From positions 446,734 to 510,733 of the forward strand of contig NC_018244.1 in assembly GCF_000227135.1 (NCBI RefSeq): a DNA stretch of 64,000 bases, written 5' to 3'. Position numbers and translations under genes: made by a program. Positions within the stretch are counted from its first letter, which is position 1, and each line of letters begins with the position of its first letter. The notes under the pieces are model-generated. The model saw only the letters and a program-made list of their open reading frames with translations. It searched no databases and was not told the origin of the DNA. Origin of the DNA: Leishmania donovani (Eukaryota; Euglenozoa; Kinetoplastea; Trypanosomatida; Trypanosomatidae). Positions 32,801 through 37,898 of this stretch are shown here, piece by piece.

Positions 32801-32859
32801 TGCTCGGAGTCGATGGCTTATGCCCTCACACGTGGCGGCGGTGGGCACCGCACTGGTAG
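11830..32859 (+). CDS. Giant TOR-family (PIKK) pseudokinase, about 7,009 aa
   Basis: This is a single uninterrupted frame of 21 kb; 11830 is the first ATG. Residues 1-2600 are largely low complexity. Residues about 2600-2870 read like the TOR HEAT block: LVELAVCDPEPLIRKCALES, then LFTVLWDS and LNPSSIFPRLRQVL, ending LQLLGTISSIEPW (compare TOR 'LG.lGALDPY'). About 4340-4400 (GWRSWWEQFCLYLLQCSP) matches the start of the TOR FAT region, and SYLQWAAVAPFLLAAA (about 5600) matches 'WLqviPQLIARi'. The kinase C-lobe is alignable without gaps: YLLDVHTRECGTVLV (loop, 6601-6606), HALG (6619-6622), LFRLT (6663-6667). The loop DRHPSN has become TRECGT and DFG has become ALG, so catalysis should be lost. 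The last 35 residues are a FATC (ATDEENLL ... WAPHW). Known TORs are about 2,500 aa. TRRAP is the best-known PIKK pseudokinase, but HEAT and FATC look TOR-like. Role inferred: scaffold of a TOR-type complex. Confidence 0.82.
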   Translation: MPSRLAHITTHFFNLPAAQDEPTYGTMRPAQELTSSTTLAMGGATGHRTTGGPLDGSRLMAAMRRGGIASGGGHIYAAGATGRPSSSASSTVALTPLLSPASPTSSVITRWPTFSVSPRSSGGGPRSWTALTKARRALEDSSLGSPSSPVLPSAGAGADVVGIEAALPSLPTWSADARAWPASAGAGVAGKEAASGVAGLVGSRHTSPRIGAAGHHSTLHSATVPMSPTGKLSPSSRWGPAGTAVGHDRSTEGISAGASGRGGDGVGGQGGLHSTLEDSARTLVTEADGDLLVPPLIHFVEDEEVLRYVAELLNRRRVDEVASAVEAVEHASAEDLSVPTKGLSRAVVLQRDYVLSASQSKSLHALMMPSSGAQSTMGHRRAYPSTLVSASDATRNAMKGAVVGDDVGAAVQGRDRSRAASLGPQLHSRGEEEAAAATMRSANTGSVDTGSPTSPLAATASSLYLTALTRPLCDTGSSGVYLSCTSSGDAAASNHSTAQQRSGRSRRSLDATKSGGSASAAAASSAATAALQRADSASEGRTAAADAAMASAPPIDLEGFCLAVRYNVFANYRTLPVHCAQRSYEQLPVRYRAGLDAISADVLQQQQHRDQQQGSTDAVSASDEVANVAVSTSVGSGGAANMGHPRGRRSEGSSAGLSAAAPGAAAYVAEGCHDSVTFIGMGYYGAGGRGGAWPATMNLSGSIGAASTATTPAASPGWLSRGGSMCLDTSVFPSLPSCSMEERAAVTIASPVSVPTTSTPGGAAAPVPAVSPLPSSSPTSAVTTTSATIGDAAAGAGLVSRVAPLHHIQQTIQSFIARGEREVALHFIMATAPYRFSGTTDSDRVLAFFNQIRFFLPSPRFGIVMLAMDAWRSLYRPSVGAGAADCTHMTLELLALIETYLCHGRTYAEYVSGLLMLRAVLALAMENSTLCSRTAAVLLQHRSLLQGRLPTFLLAVWLILMEFYTIDDTLLPPRRVLRDLAANAMQDLFTVALELHMTLPVQNVVANAVNVFFAGPQPQPQLGLSPLVAAFSGGDEVSVDVGHRGGAEASNSSSGNANATAAAVKAAHSLYSNAASNAGKSVDSEAVMLPLRTLDVPAAAVGAGVGVRGSGAPGSGAARSPSLSRATPSIGKAASDDTADTAAAPLPPHRVPGADAASAAASASLSRDPTESSQSAMRTRVVTPASPAPQAPAFSYRAVAKSMWVSVKRAARRLAHSTSVPSPSPALAIAAAVDGRSDAAEAASATKDAIGGTPSLFSAPPAFDLPRRMASARTMAANRHPSPPLLVEVLEDIFRESMEADLSEHAEAVARSTGSVQQQVPLYTTSAAAGSRWLVQSSSSPSSQVARRVSVTNGTAAGGRGTMLSPYHALRQSSAAGSPLLRPGSWAQRRQQRRSFSVTPAAATTLGLESSSAFSDPLWGDIPFDGTVPNRDALWTLPLAHALRAAGRPQTLEATVAASTLTLGAFLCAWRIAGLSDETDSAGSRASRHSSGMATATAASLGANPTEVSIVPSGEPPLPLYFGPASGGAGAGDADPFTEGVVLPLLTPENLVAAAGSGVPAGCRDSLVEPVSLPYPSPATGNSTAMPPGVGASSGAFGVSTGEPEKPVPMLPTTISALASRTGASRCRGRLLASTATDADPEWQSVESAATNVYVPPVAGVAPPIVRASGAATRAARDEVSAATPAVSTDMAALLAVPPLPGPRVSPSLHVAQGAVATAAAARNGFDNTSADHVTLAGLPATAAAAVATPDAAFSHSLGCANEIMQGAAGLVGSATVAGRQSGLPATIPTSTGGLCRARVFPTAAADVSVSDDSRSQVGARGANDTARLTMAAPRPAMGTGTADGRPNVAATVPQTPSLSFFLPSWAAARVMERCVRPCRDATGPATLSSTADGARAATRHTSAVAVTKEAEILLSSVVPILSQYYVDALPASAVTAATQVLVNRAIQSVKSLSQGLRDCSSRLGANSRGGAPTETTARASSGGTTLPSSSAPPESDVAPRDSDMGAPHNGAEPPASSPRAAAPTDTASAATTATPSTPFASPFSAWPAEDSALVDGTELLNAILFMTTVAERYPAVYERMINQRLYPLLHHILLLHNAAVEEPQLWLSMPLSSAAVAAHFNVGDRAAAVLPVAPQQQQQCNSQSVTPPTPMEGEAVIQRMRLITARAMYQRLAMPALVLLSHNMPDDACARRCYPLVVRLAQLGLRRPFSMASVTTALCICAVYPPLSRVCQSELVRAMAVVLATPDDGLSDGDDDGADNTAATTASREAEADGVRVTHHSRRVPLQARHEDEPRGTREEDAIANKPAGPTRGAVLSPRPLPMTAATAAVSQALLPRPSSRRAAPTTAVAATGSAAHPMWRSRLNLQLFFPFSTNVGHLRLSAASVRAARRRQAAQTRLIKHHCFRAMSLFYSSWEGTTLFFLEVCLPYLWHPDAQLRLECVQCCMRWLLSDCWHSTDQTLLHHHAATPTASAGGVDAAPSTALTSFHGIVTAAVTRAPVRDPRTTANSGSSAKGGVHGTTALRCLTTLSTPAPTQAGQVRVPYHAPPRRTAEALRNGVSSGFDEGAAAGPAVPAATTRAPAMSICTVQHHGRTHVNALREVVHHLVELAVCDPEPLIRKCALESLSPETYPLLYPHEPFVHQLFTVLWDSHMPNRSRAAQLLCALAPLNPSSIFPRLRQVLVRYTEDLTNSIARLAAPSLPAKSTSAPLSVAPPGHIHEDALFVLFQIASRLKQSTHLYLPQLLSIVSSVLRSGSSPRGSVLQALHFLVALREDSTEEQSALFAPFFDLVAQQLIDGDGDTARLLATVAALQSLLQQFSGSAHSSSKTLPMVVERLHSLLYRKPSVVTEFAMAVLQLLGTISSIEPWDSEAAPRAPALLRRPQNRYALPPLSSSAGVLGRGRAVRSRWLDRDERADSAAEALAQLQKADRFAPFTARAWCDTVLRALMRTVSEYVNGTMSQTQGGLCTCLAAIMNILTNTVAIHHLELYLPTVLTLVIDLLEKRQTRWRNVETAYQSAVGPAEAGKINDSSEAIRQLFLRRLFDLVLAAGRRIGPMYPLLNVFLRRSWKTMSPRGIVQCCEVLDALCWAVPDLLRDDCDVWIPSLLEALIQYDALVVTHRRAHEGVPDSAPAAANTSTGAAATGTAAGTSVTPTESEETPAAPASTSRNFSASANRMSPARHGSVAADANDSSSSPLKKPHKLPQSLHRAAAADGTEEAPWEQQLKLVYQALTLCLTSLQPLVPPLAKRFVAVSLSECLKSSHVPRGEAVRRTAAPPAAAGPTDGRTEQGSGFDADYSATLATSTRSSLQSLWPAAGATTASAVFDLMADPHEELISFLNACVCRPLLEYMVHSNLSSVSMKLVKNLLSRLESLSAVHEEALQRLWGAMSRRTASLLSQPESSRGLSWMPDAASGTATCPDGSVGSLAAPARAQLEVKLREARELLHLQRARQHEEGGGSANASGCGAGAFSSLAAFYAAPRSASEALWFNNAALSRMWVQSADRAVTVRRYFPFDAVHTSWETEGEVQLLGCLLVSAAWHHPPSTTAFATTLHTYFAQRFGPDSVAVAYVRCICSSYYNLCMPLASAHDEMAVKWAEQQQQRVATAGSGSDAGAESDTSLTTATRSAVMRGPGFYDAAGQVTREGSADIILRHLSSPVAQTAVATAPARRNAAASPRGGAALSGSSGMGSRAVSWEEDAPAPAITGGEGTSAPSSAAATAFVGASGTRATTRWAQGNSVAASLGSVLTTTAIVCGDSTNDMALARPMTAYPSMERLDSSSDGRRSAEMNTTVRFSDHDEDQDGNGRTWADSHYAHHTRSGNGGSAMPHRPHISYQQLNANQLHQLQYPLPTRTATSTPFCGPNSLPRTITAHSTNGADTSPSTTHNHSPTIATLAIPVEAGAGGSLDNYVNASAPVGVSGLRSGSGSGSSFYPGSFFTSAVVTEGRTGCDAGACSGVVNSSPHRHHPHASLGAGDGGSSADAESVYGRGSSEAVPPAHASVGGGTGAHLTTPICRPFQLPHPQLFPAGQSYGPYPISSRASPNVNLGQQPAASPSGSAGMLSLGSFTAASVDYPRGFLGLSALAFSPVGGAGGGAHGAAGGPGGIPPRWRFASIAASVTADDVASPNSFTMPPAGGGVGGATLSFTVAPHDAAAVQQQACRRLSPLVSHPPLHHHLSCGTMTPATATMRSRGGSGNDLSGYQLQPPPVQHAQKQPPPALLSPEASATSAATWTAAAGAVRSTSTTATGTPPLRAETRIFTSAVQSPSAATQMDHDGSTSPAAEAASGRLGKEAATSPCVAREMSEACAAFASAHEAGEVAHNNSLIAYFELHRSISGHGWRSWWEQFCLYLLQCSPDYCIQACEPFARQHHIAFSYSELLPLALLSTLPSCTVAELVAWLRALRDFYAFHTDPSAPVPQQVASGVARVAHDIRLYHRTFFPPEVVSRVVDVWLPESVVAELANRSLNPPLRILYLEQDLTRFFSWGCTALLMVSADDVASALERTLFVQDPRFQQWLSAAAATASEMRSRGRAVARSPGRRRRSCKAVMRLAAAVAKSSSSIIDTLTPSALELLGFHRAAALEYVRMYEEQQLSERRDSRRGAAAEEDEAAQFSPGPTSKDTATRHHSSAAAARLIVGAMRCHICLCDFEAVLRLWEAVKGRGAADATTSMASSSPSADACSEASDGDSGSAVVWDGCRRASSCVLSPETARYVVMSAQALSRWDYVQEAAHYAFGRGSAGGLSWTASAPQEAQGHTPKSGGPAANCAVTPQMQRLQQPPGSPRWAEDVEEEGHAQQFLDEVFSSDLPSVMGVTVDHRAADHTRESLLQRQMEVFVGAALVAAHDYDGAKRALTAVRDGLRDSYAVFHSDNDRVKLEWSSIFQQLSDLEEGMHALEQVPAAQEGVAAVPTSTESGGTSAAWSGARLPALDREINGKLFPEVTVRRLRNITCRPVSATTTILQLFMIIAVRSAIAPVTWQLDNVLALGERLEKAGQPMRAVQVLHHYAHLPVVATSFTATAMEFKQQLNLEMLRRLIRNLSSEEDLREVYACVQTALRNDLWLARRAATRRMSAVSPTSSFSASPSAAAALSSWPLRNQLAMDAAAPRGSMLTAQELGPSLSHYQVDLLLLNVACRRRLAHVLLHRAPLAHRPSPVAVTSATSGASAPLADATVSNSTPSWTSDAVRHPTNMFSLPMDVDRTLRRVATDVVEDEKATRTDSHSPASSSITHQPSDFPATTAAPLSARSGAGSTAAATNCTGDGASCRHDSAESGRVGRSDTSPARERRAKMDEAAATAMEEPVEAKEEGILSLESVTGKTAMFAEYYLLEQAVAVTCYVPSVWREFGLVLFDVCMAIHAEWRSTGDEETKQNFLAQSAKAIHGLQRAAQLWRSQSESVFSRGIGPFPATMLRRHGHARTALPSAHLLLKALHLAVTCEVIVQDDARAAAASATEATTAAAAAAAVVVTPSLSPAPFSASSPAPRPSSLGAGSETANDAEEAVAASGTGGGGRTCSAFTTPRSLSASQRTEQPRAGACEAGTTEGTETENSRDPTTIENSADTTVQPSPHSASQPQPAAAAAVTEQQGGFACLDFSAASYLQWAAVAPFLLAAATRHHSLYAALRDMCVQSRDMLRQLVFPLIAMFEHGYGTMLAQPAGHPRYHRASTAEEAPAATASRHLTSTFVAAGSGGQEGGRRQQQRKGLKPSARVFEGEDGDEHVSGVSCSNSTEAPSLLEHPGMAEGDTSDAGLIAKRAARTSAIEVTGRWHKGGRRAPRAALTMPLLPTRAGTADGEAATLGGPTASYTVSAPHRLMSPLEESEREVYSSLLADIAAASPGHRRLIHEAMQMRTFVQGLWEVPKAASQRRNSLRAAMRQDGMDASLASSGVVEGAPPPTQRPREAASSGAASHGTTRAKGAASGFVAIDDAGGMHGEMELLLDGFCPLPAPLWLLPSVFGVGMTAGDAGGSSAHNNTGGDEGARAGKAHSGGVGPGPDAATLGRPHGGQSAGPTSPASTAPATRTAGYCGARVDDGGGGVAGLPRPSAASLPASATAAHDQRAAHSTTTSAVSFAPATVPTIMHVRRYAVLKPAPHHQCEEVIFVMLSDGLVCRFRHAAPAATTKSGEALGACEPPHGATDCASVQLGQSRKSGAASVGAGAKGAPTASGNSGADRYLLPCALMEQIASLLLSHLPLTHLQRPFVLPLAVQDYMTMLPEHRTSPLILGAATAASVRSDDPQGWRHDMALLTGPSSGSSAAALRTATQLLAWSSDATRTPPSLYHLMDDYTVHLRVREMALAAQEAVEAYPALDLDAMQIAAETGRRPGVSADNAYPFNWAYGYPASAPPTDEAAAALTSSHRYRDLVQRRRMNEGRFDQLVAAAYDDGCVGPLITFLQGMLAARPPPPPSPSPPAPATQTGAAALTNTASTTATTTSPFSASSSAPAPQPFRSPEETFSMQQRLYAYAAVLPRTEAHLRNVLAAVSAVAAGGEDNLTKESSTPSSSSSPLSPAVSPVLNTKKRHYGHRQAFTATQATPLSARELQACRLALFRLESARCRFALNDAFSADSSNASHWLEARRTYAKELSEWSVMEYLLDVHTRECGTVLVNTYDGHVAVHALGRYCLQSPPRQSRGACAKEAAMCAADIAPLIVSPFPTHDATLFRLTPVLVAGLPLQSAHAAFQYHASSVLYEIFQYVRDLTGIATYGVDCVTAFAHAAAAPHAAPSPSLHTSSTDTPLSTCRSSDFSVNASGDLSAALPSRRAALRPEGNRASTSGSVNAGAALEDAPEPSTAAAPRRAGTKVAVASTKRQREAPPPLEYLVSVPATVASTAPSSAFGAPPARGVAPRHPNSPLDDAADASTRPLPPRCFDSSSFRLKLSYDALFALHEEAERRGRATMLRLLRSQREATEAQWLHVTPTSPSRDGDDGNAVETKPSAASHGATGAKVGRALPSPLSNAADDDDDSAPRPTSAFDLAAAMITAATDEENLLGVDGLCPHTWRRWAPHW

Positions 32860-33605
32860 CGCATTTTGCATGCGCGATGGGGACGAGGCCTCTTGTGTTT
32901 TTTTTTTTCTTGCTGCTGTGTTTCTGTACATGTGCCTGTGTTTCTCACGACAGCAGTGCTGCAGTCTGCACCTCCATGCGTGTATCCACGCATGTCAGCG
33001 CGAGCTTCGCGAGGCTGAAGAAATGAACGCAAACCACAAGCGGCGACGAGGTCGGCATCAACCTTCTCTTCCACTCTCCTTCTCCTGCCCTCGTTACACT
33101 GCAGCGGCGCCGACGCACGACACGAGGACGCAGAGACCAGCGAGGCGGCTCAGCAGCTCGCTCGCGCCGCCGCTGGGGACGCCCTCCCCCGCCGACGCTC
33201 GGCATTGCGGAGCCCTTATGCCCTCCATTTGTTGCGTTTGTGGATTACCCGCGTCTCTTGCACGCTCCCTTCCTGCCCCCATCTCCCCACTCCTCTCACT
33301 ATTCCTTTTCGCGGACCCTGGGCGCATCTGCGCGTCCGTCGAGTATGTTGTCGGTGCGTGTGCACGTTCCTCCCTTCTCTCTCCGCCATCTCTGCTTGAG
33401 CGTTTGACGACGCATGGCCTCGTCAAACGCTCCGCAACTCTCCTCCATGCTTTTGGATCCCTCTCGTGCTCAAGCCGTTCCACTTCACACCCCGCGAATC
33501 ACCGGCGAAGCGTCGCCTTTCACGGCGGGAGAAGGGCATTTGAGTACGTAGTCCCGCGCGCATACGCACTCGCATTCACGCGGACGGCACTCCGCTCCCC
33601 GCATC
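32860..33605. other. Intergenic region, TOR-like gene to amidase-like gene
   Basis: About 750 bases with a T10-type run near 32898 and pyrimidine-rich blocks. The block at about 33367-33397 ends at an AG (33399-33400), a plausible splice acceptor giving a leader of about 205 bases for the next gene. No gene seen. Confidence 0.5.
33367..33400 (+). promoter_or_regulatory. Candidate polypyrimidine tract and trans-splice acceptor
   Basis: TTCCTCCCTTCTCTCTCC continues in C/T to an AG at 33399-33400, upstream of the amidase-like ATG at 33606. Pattern-based. Confidence 0.4.
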
Positions 33606-35798
33606 ATGAGCTCGGCCACCTCCTCCGCGGCTCTGCAGTTCTCGCGCAGCAGCGCGCGCCACATGGTGCGTCAGCTGCACCACCGCGTGGTGGAGCAGCG
33701 GCAGGCAGTCATGGAATGCCGCAACCGTGCCGAGGCCATGTCTGCCCGCGACACCGCGCGCAGCGGTCGTGCCGGCGAGGCGGAACAGTCGTCGCTGCCC
33801 TGCTTTGCCGACGTGGCGGCAGAGAAGGCCGTGATGCAGAGCTTCATTCCGGATGGGCTGCTGAGTGGCATTGCCGTCGCCGTCTCAGACGCGCTGGATG
33901 TTCAGGAGTTCTACACCAGCTCTCGGCTTTGCACGCCGATGCACCACGACGCCGCATGCAAGGAGTTCCCGCTGATCTCGTGGCTACGTCTCCATGGTGC
34001 TCAGTTCGTCGGCAAGCTGAGGTGCTGCACCCCCTTTGCGCTGAGCGAGGGCATCGTCTTCGGCCCCGAGAAGCCGGCTTCTATCGCCGTTACCGAGCAC
34101 GCGTGCGACTATGCCATCAGCTGCTCACTGAACGGGCCCCCGTCGGTGTTGTGTGCGGTGCATCACGATATGGTCGGCTTCAAGCCGACCTCACAGACAT
34201 TCGGCACCTTCACGGAGCGGTTTGAGCTGGCGGTGCCGTCGATGACGGTCGGGCTGTCGGCGCGCTGCCTAGATGACTTGATGTACCTGTGGCAGGTCTA
34301 CACCGCCTCGATCGACCCCGAGGCGCACTTCGAGGCAACGTCGGCGAAGCGGGCGAAGTCCAAAACCTCCTCTACTGCGGTGAGCACGAGCGCCTCTTCG
34401 CCACCCTCTGCGCCGATGCACAGCGGCGCATCGGCGTCCGCGGCCACTGCCGGCGAGCTCACGGGTGAATACAGTACGGCGAGCGTCGCCGGGGATGTGC
34501 CGCCGTTGCCCGCCCTGAGCACTACCGCGGCGCCTCGTGGCGGTGACCCCAGTCATCCGCAGGCCTCCGACCCACCGGCGCGTCTAGTGCAGCTCATCAG
34601 CAGCTGGTGGAGCGGCAAGGCGGCGCCGAAGGTGAAACACCCTGATGATGTGCCCAAGTACTCCAACCCAGATATACTCGACCACAGCCCGTATAACTAC
34701 ACGGTGCGCAGCCGCAGCGGCCACATCGCCGACATCGACGTTGGCTGGTGCGACTACAACGCCGAGGCAGCCATGGCGGCCGACTTCAACCAGCCATCGC
34801 GACCAGGCTTTCTGCGGCGGCTCTTCACTGGGGCGCAGACATACGAGGCGCCGAAGGTCGAGCTCGCTGTTGGCTACCCGGCGGAGTGGATTGACCAGTA
34901 CTGCACGAACAAGTACACGTCGTCGGCCGAGTTCCACCAGCGTATCACGGACGCCGTGTCCATGCACAGCGCACTGCACTACAACCAAAAACTTGAGATT
35001 GTGCCGCTGGCGTTCGACTTCTCCGTGGAGGAGGTGATGGAGGCGGTGACGGTCATCTCACGCTACGAGCTTGCGAAGGCGTTCGAGCGACTCGTCGCGC
35101 CGGCGACGGCTCCCGCTCAGGCTGACGAGGACGCGAAGAGCGGCGCGGTGCATGAGCAGAGCGGCAACGGCGATAATGACAAGGACAACTTGACTGTGTC
35201 TTCCCCAGGCAAGGCACTGCAGCTCCCTGTTGTGCCTGGCGTGGAGCCGATCGCGCTTAGCGGCGGCGATGCTCCGGGGACGAACCGGCCTCACCTGTTC
35301 GTGGGGCTCTCCGGTACTCCGGAGGATTTACCAGCGTCGCTGGCCGACTCCGTCCAGGCTGGCCAGAAGTTGTCTGTTCGCGACTACCATCGCGCCCTGC
35401 GCGTCCGCGATGACGTGGTGCGTTCTACCGAGGAGCAGTTCATGGACGTGGACTGCTTTGTCACGCCGCTGCTGTGCGACCCGTACACGAGCGGCGATGT
35501 GCGCAGTGCGCGCCTCATGTTGCCCTTCCAGCTTGCCGGCAACCCCATTCTCTCTGTGCAGGTGGACCCGCAGACACCGGTGGCGATGGTCGGCGAACTC
35601 GGCCGCGATGCCGCGCTCATGGAGGACGCGTTTTGCTTCCTGCAGTTTGTGCGCGGCGCGTCCCCGTCTTTGTGGCATGAGAAGGTGGTTGAAGAGAGCC
35701 CGGTGGCAGCGCCGGGTGCTGACAAGGGCGGCCAAGCTGGTGCAGCCGAGATCGCCACCCGCTCGCAACCAGGCGGGTCGGCCGCGTTGACCACTTAG
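33606..35798 (+). CDS. Amidase-signature family protein lacking the catalytic residues (pseudo-amidase)
   Basis: The product is 730 aa, from the first ATG. The fold signature is visible: GLLSGIAVAVSDALDV (residues 84-99) corresponds to the family's 'GPLaGvPiaVKDniDv', and GAQFVGKL (131-138) to 'GAvivGKt'. MVGFKPTSQTFG (189-200) corresponds to 'vGlKPTyGrvs', and near the C-terminus PFQLAGNPILSVQVD corresponds to 'p.nlaGlPaisvP'. The active enzymes use a Lys-Ser-Ser triad. Here the Lys is Ser94, the GGSSGGS block is missing around 155-165, and the position of the nucleophile Ser falls on Pro179 (GPPS). Residues about 240-400 and 500-550 are Ser/Ala-rich or charged insertions. Active relatives include GatA and fatty-acid amide hydrolase. 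I infer a non-catalytic, possibly scaffolding, protein; the partner is unknown. Confidence 0.75.
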   Translation: MSSATSSAALQFSRSSARHMVRQLHHRVVEQRQAVMECRNRAEAMSARDTARSGRAGEAEQSSLPCFADVAAEKAVMQSFIPDGLLSGIAVAVSDALDVQEFYTSSRLCTPMHHDAACKEFPLISWLRLHGAQFVGKLRCCTPFALSEGIVFGPEKPASIAVTEHACDYAISCSLNGPPSVLCAVHHDMVGFKPTSQTFGTFTERFELAVPSMTVGLSARCLDDLMYLWQVYTASIDPEAHFEATSAKRAKSKTSSTAVSTSASSPPSAPMHSGASASAATAGELTGEYSTASVAGDVPPLPALSTTAAPRGGDPSHPQASDPPARLVQLISSWWSGKAAPKVKHPDDVPKYSNPDILDHSPYNYTVRSRSGHIADIDVGWCDYNAEAAMAADFNQPSRPGFLRRLFTGAQTYEAPKVELAVGYPAEWIDQYCTNKYTSSAEFHQRITDAVSMHSALHYNQKLEIVPLAFDFSVEEVMEAVTVISRYELAKAFERLVAPATAPAQADEDAKSGAVHEQSGNGDNDKDNLTVSSPGKALQLPVVPGVEPIALSGGDAPGTNRPHLFVGLSGTPEDLPASLADSVQAGQKLSVRDYHRALRVRDDVVRSTEEQFMDVDCFVTPLLCDPYTSGDVRSARLMLPFQLAGNPILSVQVDPQTPVAMVGELGRDAALMEDAFCFLQFVRGASPSLWHEKVVEESPVAAPGADKGGQAGAAEIATRSQPGGSAALTT

Positions 35799-36887
35799 CA
35801 GACGGACCCACGCCTCGGCGCATGATGAACATCGAGTTAGGGCTCATTGGTAACGCCGCAGACGGTGAAGGAAGTACGAGGTGAGGCGGCCGCAGTGGCG
35901 GATGTGTGCGTTGGGATGCGCGGCCCAGGCATGTGTGGAGGGAGGGAAGGCGATGCACTCCGTACGTCGGTAAGGAGGGGGAGGGGGCAGAGCTGAGGCG
36001 GAATGGTGCTTTCACAGAGAGAGAAGTACGAGGAGGGCAGGTCTTGCTGTCTGCATCTCGTACGCCCCCTCCTTTTTTGCCCTGCCAACTCCTTTCCGGC
36101 GCCCACCATCGCGTTGTGTCGCTCTGTCGACGCCGTCGACGGTTCTTTGTTTTGTTTGGTTATCTCCGTTGCACTTGCTTCAACATCTGTGCGTGTGAGC
36201 ACTTTCCGACCCTCGTGGTTCTCCGATCGGCAATCACGCTGCTGCGGTGTGGCGGCGCATGCTGACTCTCTCTCACCGACCGCCCCTCTCTCCCCCTCCC
36301 TCCGCACCCCGTCCTCGCCACCAATGTGATGTACTCTCCCCCTCTTGCTCTTGTCGACTTATGTGGCTCTTCCTCCCCCCCTCCCCACCCGCTCAATACG
36401 TATATCTATATACTCGTTTTGTCTGCCCTCTGCTGCGGCACAAGGAGGACACACGCGCTGTAGCCACCGCACCTTATCCGCACCACCTGTCTGTCTCTCC
36501 CCCACGCACGCACACCCACACCGTTCGCACGCATCGCGCACCCTCGTGAGGCACACAGCGCTTCGTCTTCGTGCTCTTCATTACGGGGCTGTCGTCTCTT
36601 TCCCGGCTGGGGAGAAGCGAAAACGTTGCGGTGTTACACTTCCCTTTCGTAGTGGCGCCTCTTACCACGCCATCCGCCATCGAACTTGTCGTGGCGGCTG
36701 CTATCGTGCCGCAGTTCCTAGCTGCTCCCGCTGCATTGCGACCTCCGTGGCTGTCTGTGATTGTGCATCACTGGAGCTGCTGCTGCTGCCGGCGGTCTCT
36801 AGTGACGTTCCCGCCGCTCTCGCTGGGGTTTCGGCTTCCTCTTCTGCGCCCTTTGCACACCGTCACGCAGGCCCCGGGAACGTGATC
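35799..36887. other. Intergenic region, amidase-like gene to first alpha/beta hydrolase
   Basis: About 1.1 kb, strongly C/T-rich from 36060 onward (for example 36262-36390), with multiple possible acceptor sites. The open frame of the next gene extends into it without an ATG until 36888. No separate gene seen. Confidence 0.55.
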
Positions 36888-37898
36888 ATGATGTCCCCTG
36901 AAATAACTGAGACCGATGAGGCAGAGAATATGCCACGCGAGCTTCGCGGTAAAGGCAAGCCGATGCCGTGCGACAAGTTTGTGAGGGTTGGCCGGTGCCA
37001 TAGCACACGAAAGGAAGTGATTATCTGCTACAGAACTCTCGGTGATCCCTCCAACCCATGCCTGCTGCTCGTCATAGGCCTCGGTGGTACCTTGCTTCAC
37101 TGGCCGGGCGAGTTTCTCGCTGAACTTCTCAAGAACGGTTTCTACCTTGTTTTGTTTGACAACCGCGACTCGGGTCTGTCGACCCACTTCGACGGCTACC
37201 CGACCCCGTGCCTCCCCTGCATGATATTCCAGTCGTGGTCCCCCCTTTGCGGAGGCGCGCCGCCCTACACGCTCTACGACATGGCGAATGATGCTTGGTG
37301 TTTGCTGACGGCACTCGGGATTGGCCGCGCGCACCTCTTGGGCACCTCCATGGGTGGCATGATTGTGCAGTGCATGGCCATAGAATATCCTAAGCGGGTG
37401 TGTAGCCTCACGATTTGTTACTCGCACAGCAGCGGCCCGTATGTGAAGCCGCAGGCGTGTCGCGTGACGCTGGCGTTGCTGGACAAGCCTGCTAGCCTGT
37501 CCCTGAAGGACGTCGAGGACTATGTTGTTCGCAGTGACTGCCTCTTCAGGGGCGACTACCCGCTGGACGAGGCGCATGTGCGCGAGGTCGCCGCGGCTAA
37601 CTTCATGCGAAGCCCTCCCTACAAGAGCGGGTTGCTGCGACACGTATGGGCGGTGCAGCGCGCGAGTAATCGCGAGCCTGCCCTCCGCCGGCTGAGGGGC
37701 TTCCCAGTGCTCGTCGTACACGGCAGGAAGGATCTGATGATACCGTACGAAAACGGCTTGCGGCTGGCGTGCGTGCTGTGCAATGCAAAACTCGTTCTCT
37801 TTCCTCAAATGGGGCATTCTATCCCGAGGCCGCTCTACGTGGAGATCGCGATGGAGGTCGGTTTGCAGAAGCTACGCATGGTGAACGTGCCGCTGTAG
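36888..37898 (+). CDS. Alpha/beta hydrolase, 336 aa (paralogue 1 of 4)
   Basis: I chose the start at the first of two tandem ATGs (36888/36891). The product is a compact alpha/beta hydrolase: the oxyanion-side strand LLLVIGLGG (60-67), FDNRDSGLSTH (90-100), nucleophile elbow GTSMGGM (Ser154), acid LVVHGRKD (Asp282) and base QMGHS (His310). The triad is complete, so it should be active, probably as an esterase, lipase or related hydrolase; the substrate cannot be told. The motif DNRDxGxST is typical of bacterial RdmC-like alpha/beta hydrolases. The N-terminal VGRCHST is shared with the hydrolases at 53034 and 55194, showing common descent. No signal peptide or C-terminal targeting signal is seen. 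Confidence 0.85.
   Translation: MMSPEITETDEAENMPRELRGKGKPMPCDKFVRVGRCHSTRKEVIICYRTLGDPSNPCLLLVIGLGGTLLHWPGEFLAELLKNGFYLVLFDNRDSGLSTHFDGYPTPCLPCMIFQSWSPLCGGAPPYTLYDMANDAWCLLTALGIGRAHLLGTSMGGMIVQCMAIEYPKRVCSLTICYSHSSGPYVKPQACRVTLALLDKPASLSLKDVEDYVVRSDCLFRGDYPLDEAHVREVAAANFMRSPPYKSGLLRHVWAVQRASNREPALRRLRGFPVLVVHGRKDLMIPYENGLRLACVLCNAKLVLFPQMGHSIPRPLYVEIAMEVGLQKLRMVNVPL

Noticed and set aside
32789..34225. 478-codon frame overlapping the end of the TOR-like gene and the start of the amidase-like gene
   Set aside because: Out of frame with both; Arg/His-rich shadow over a spacer and a supported gene.
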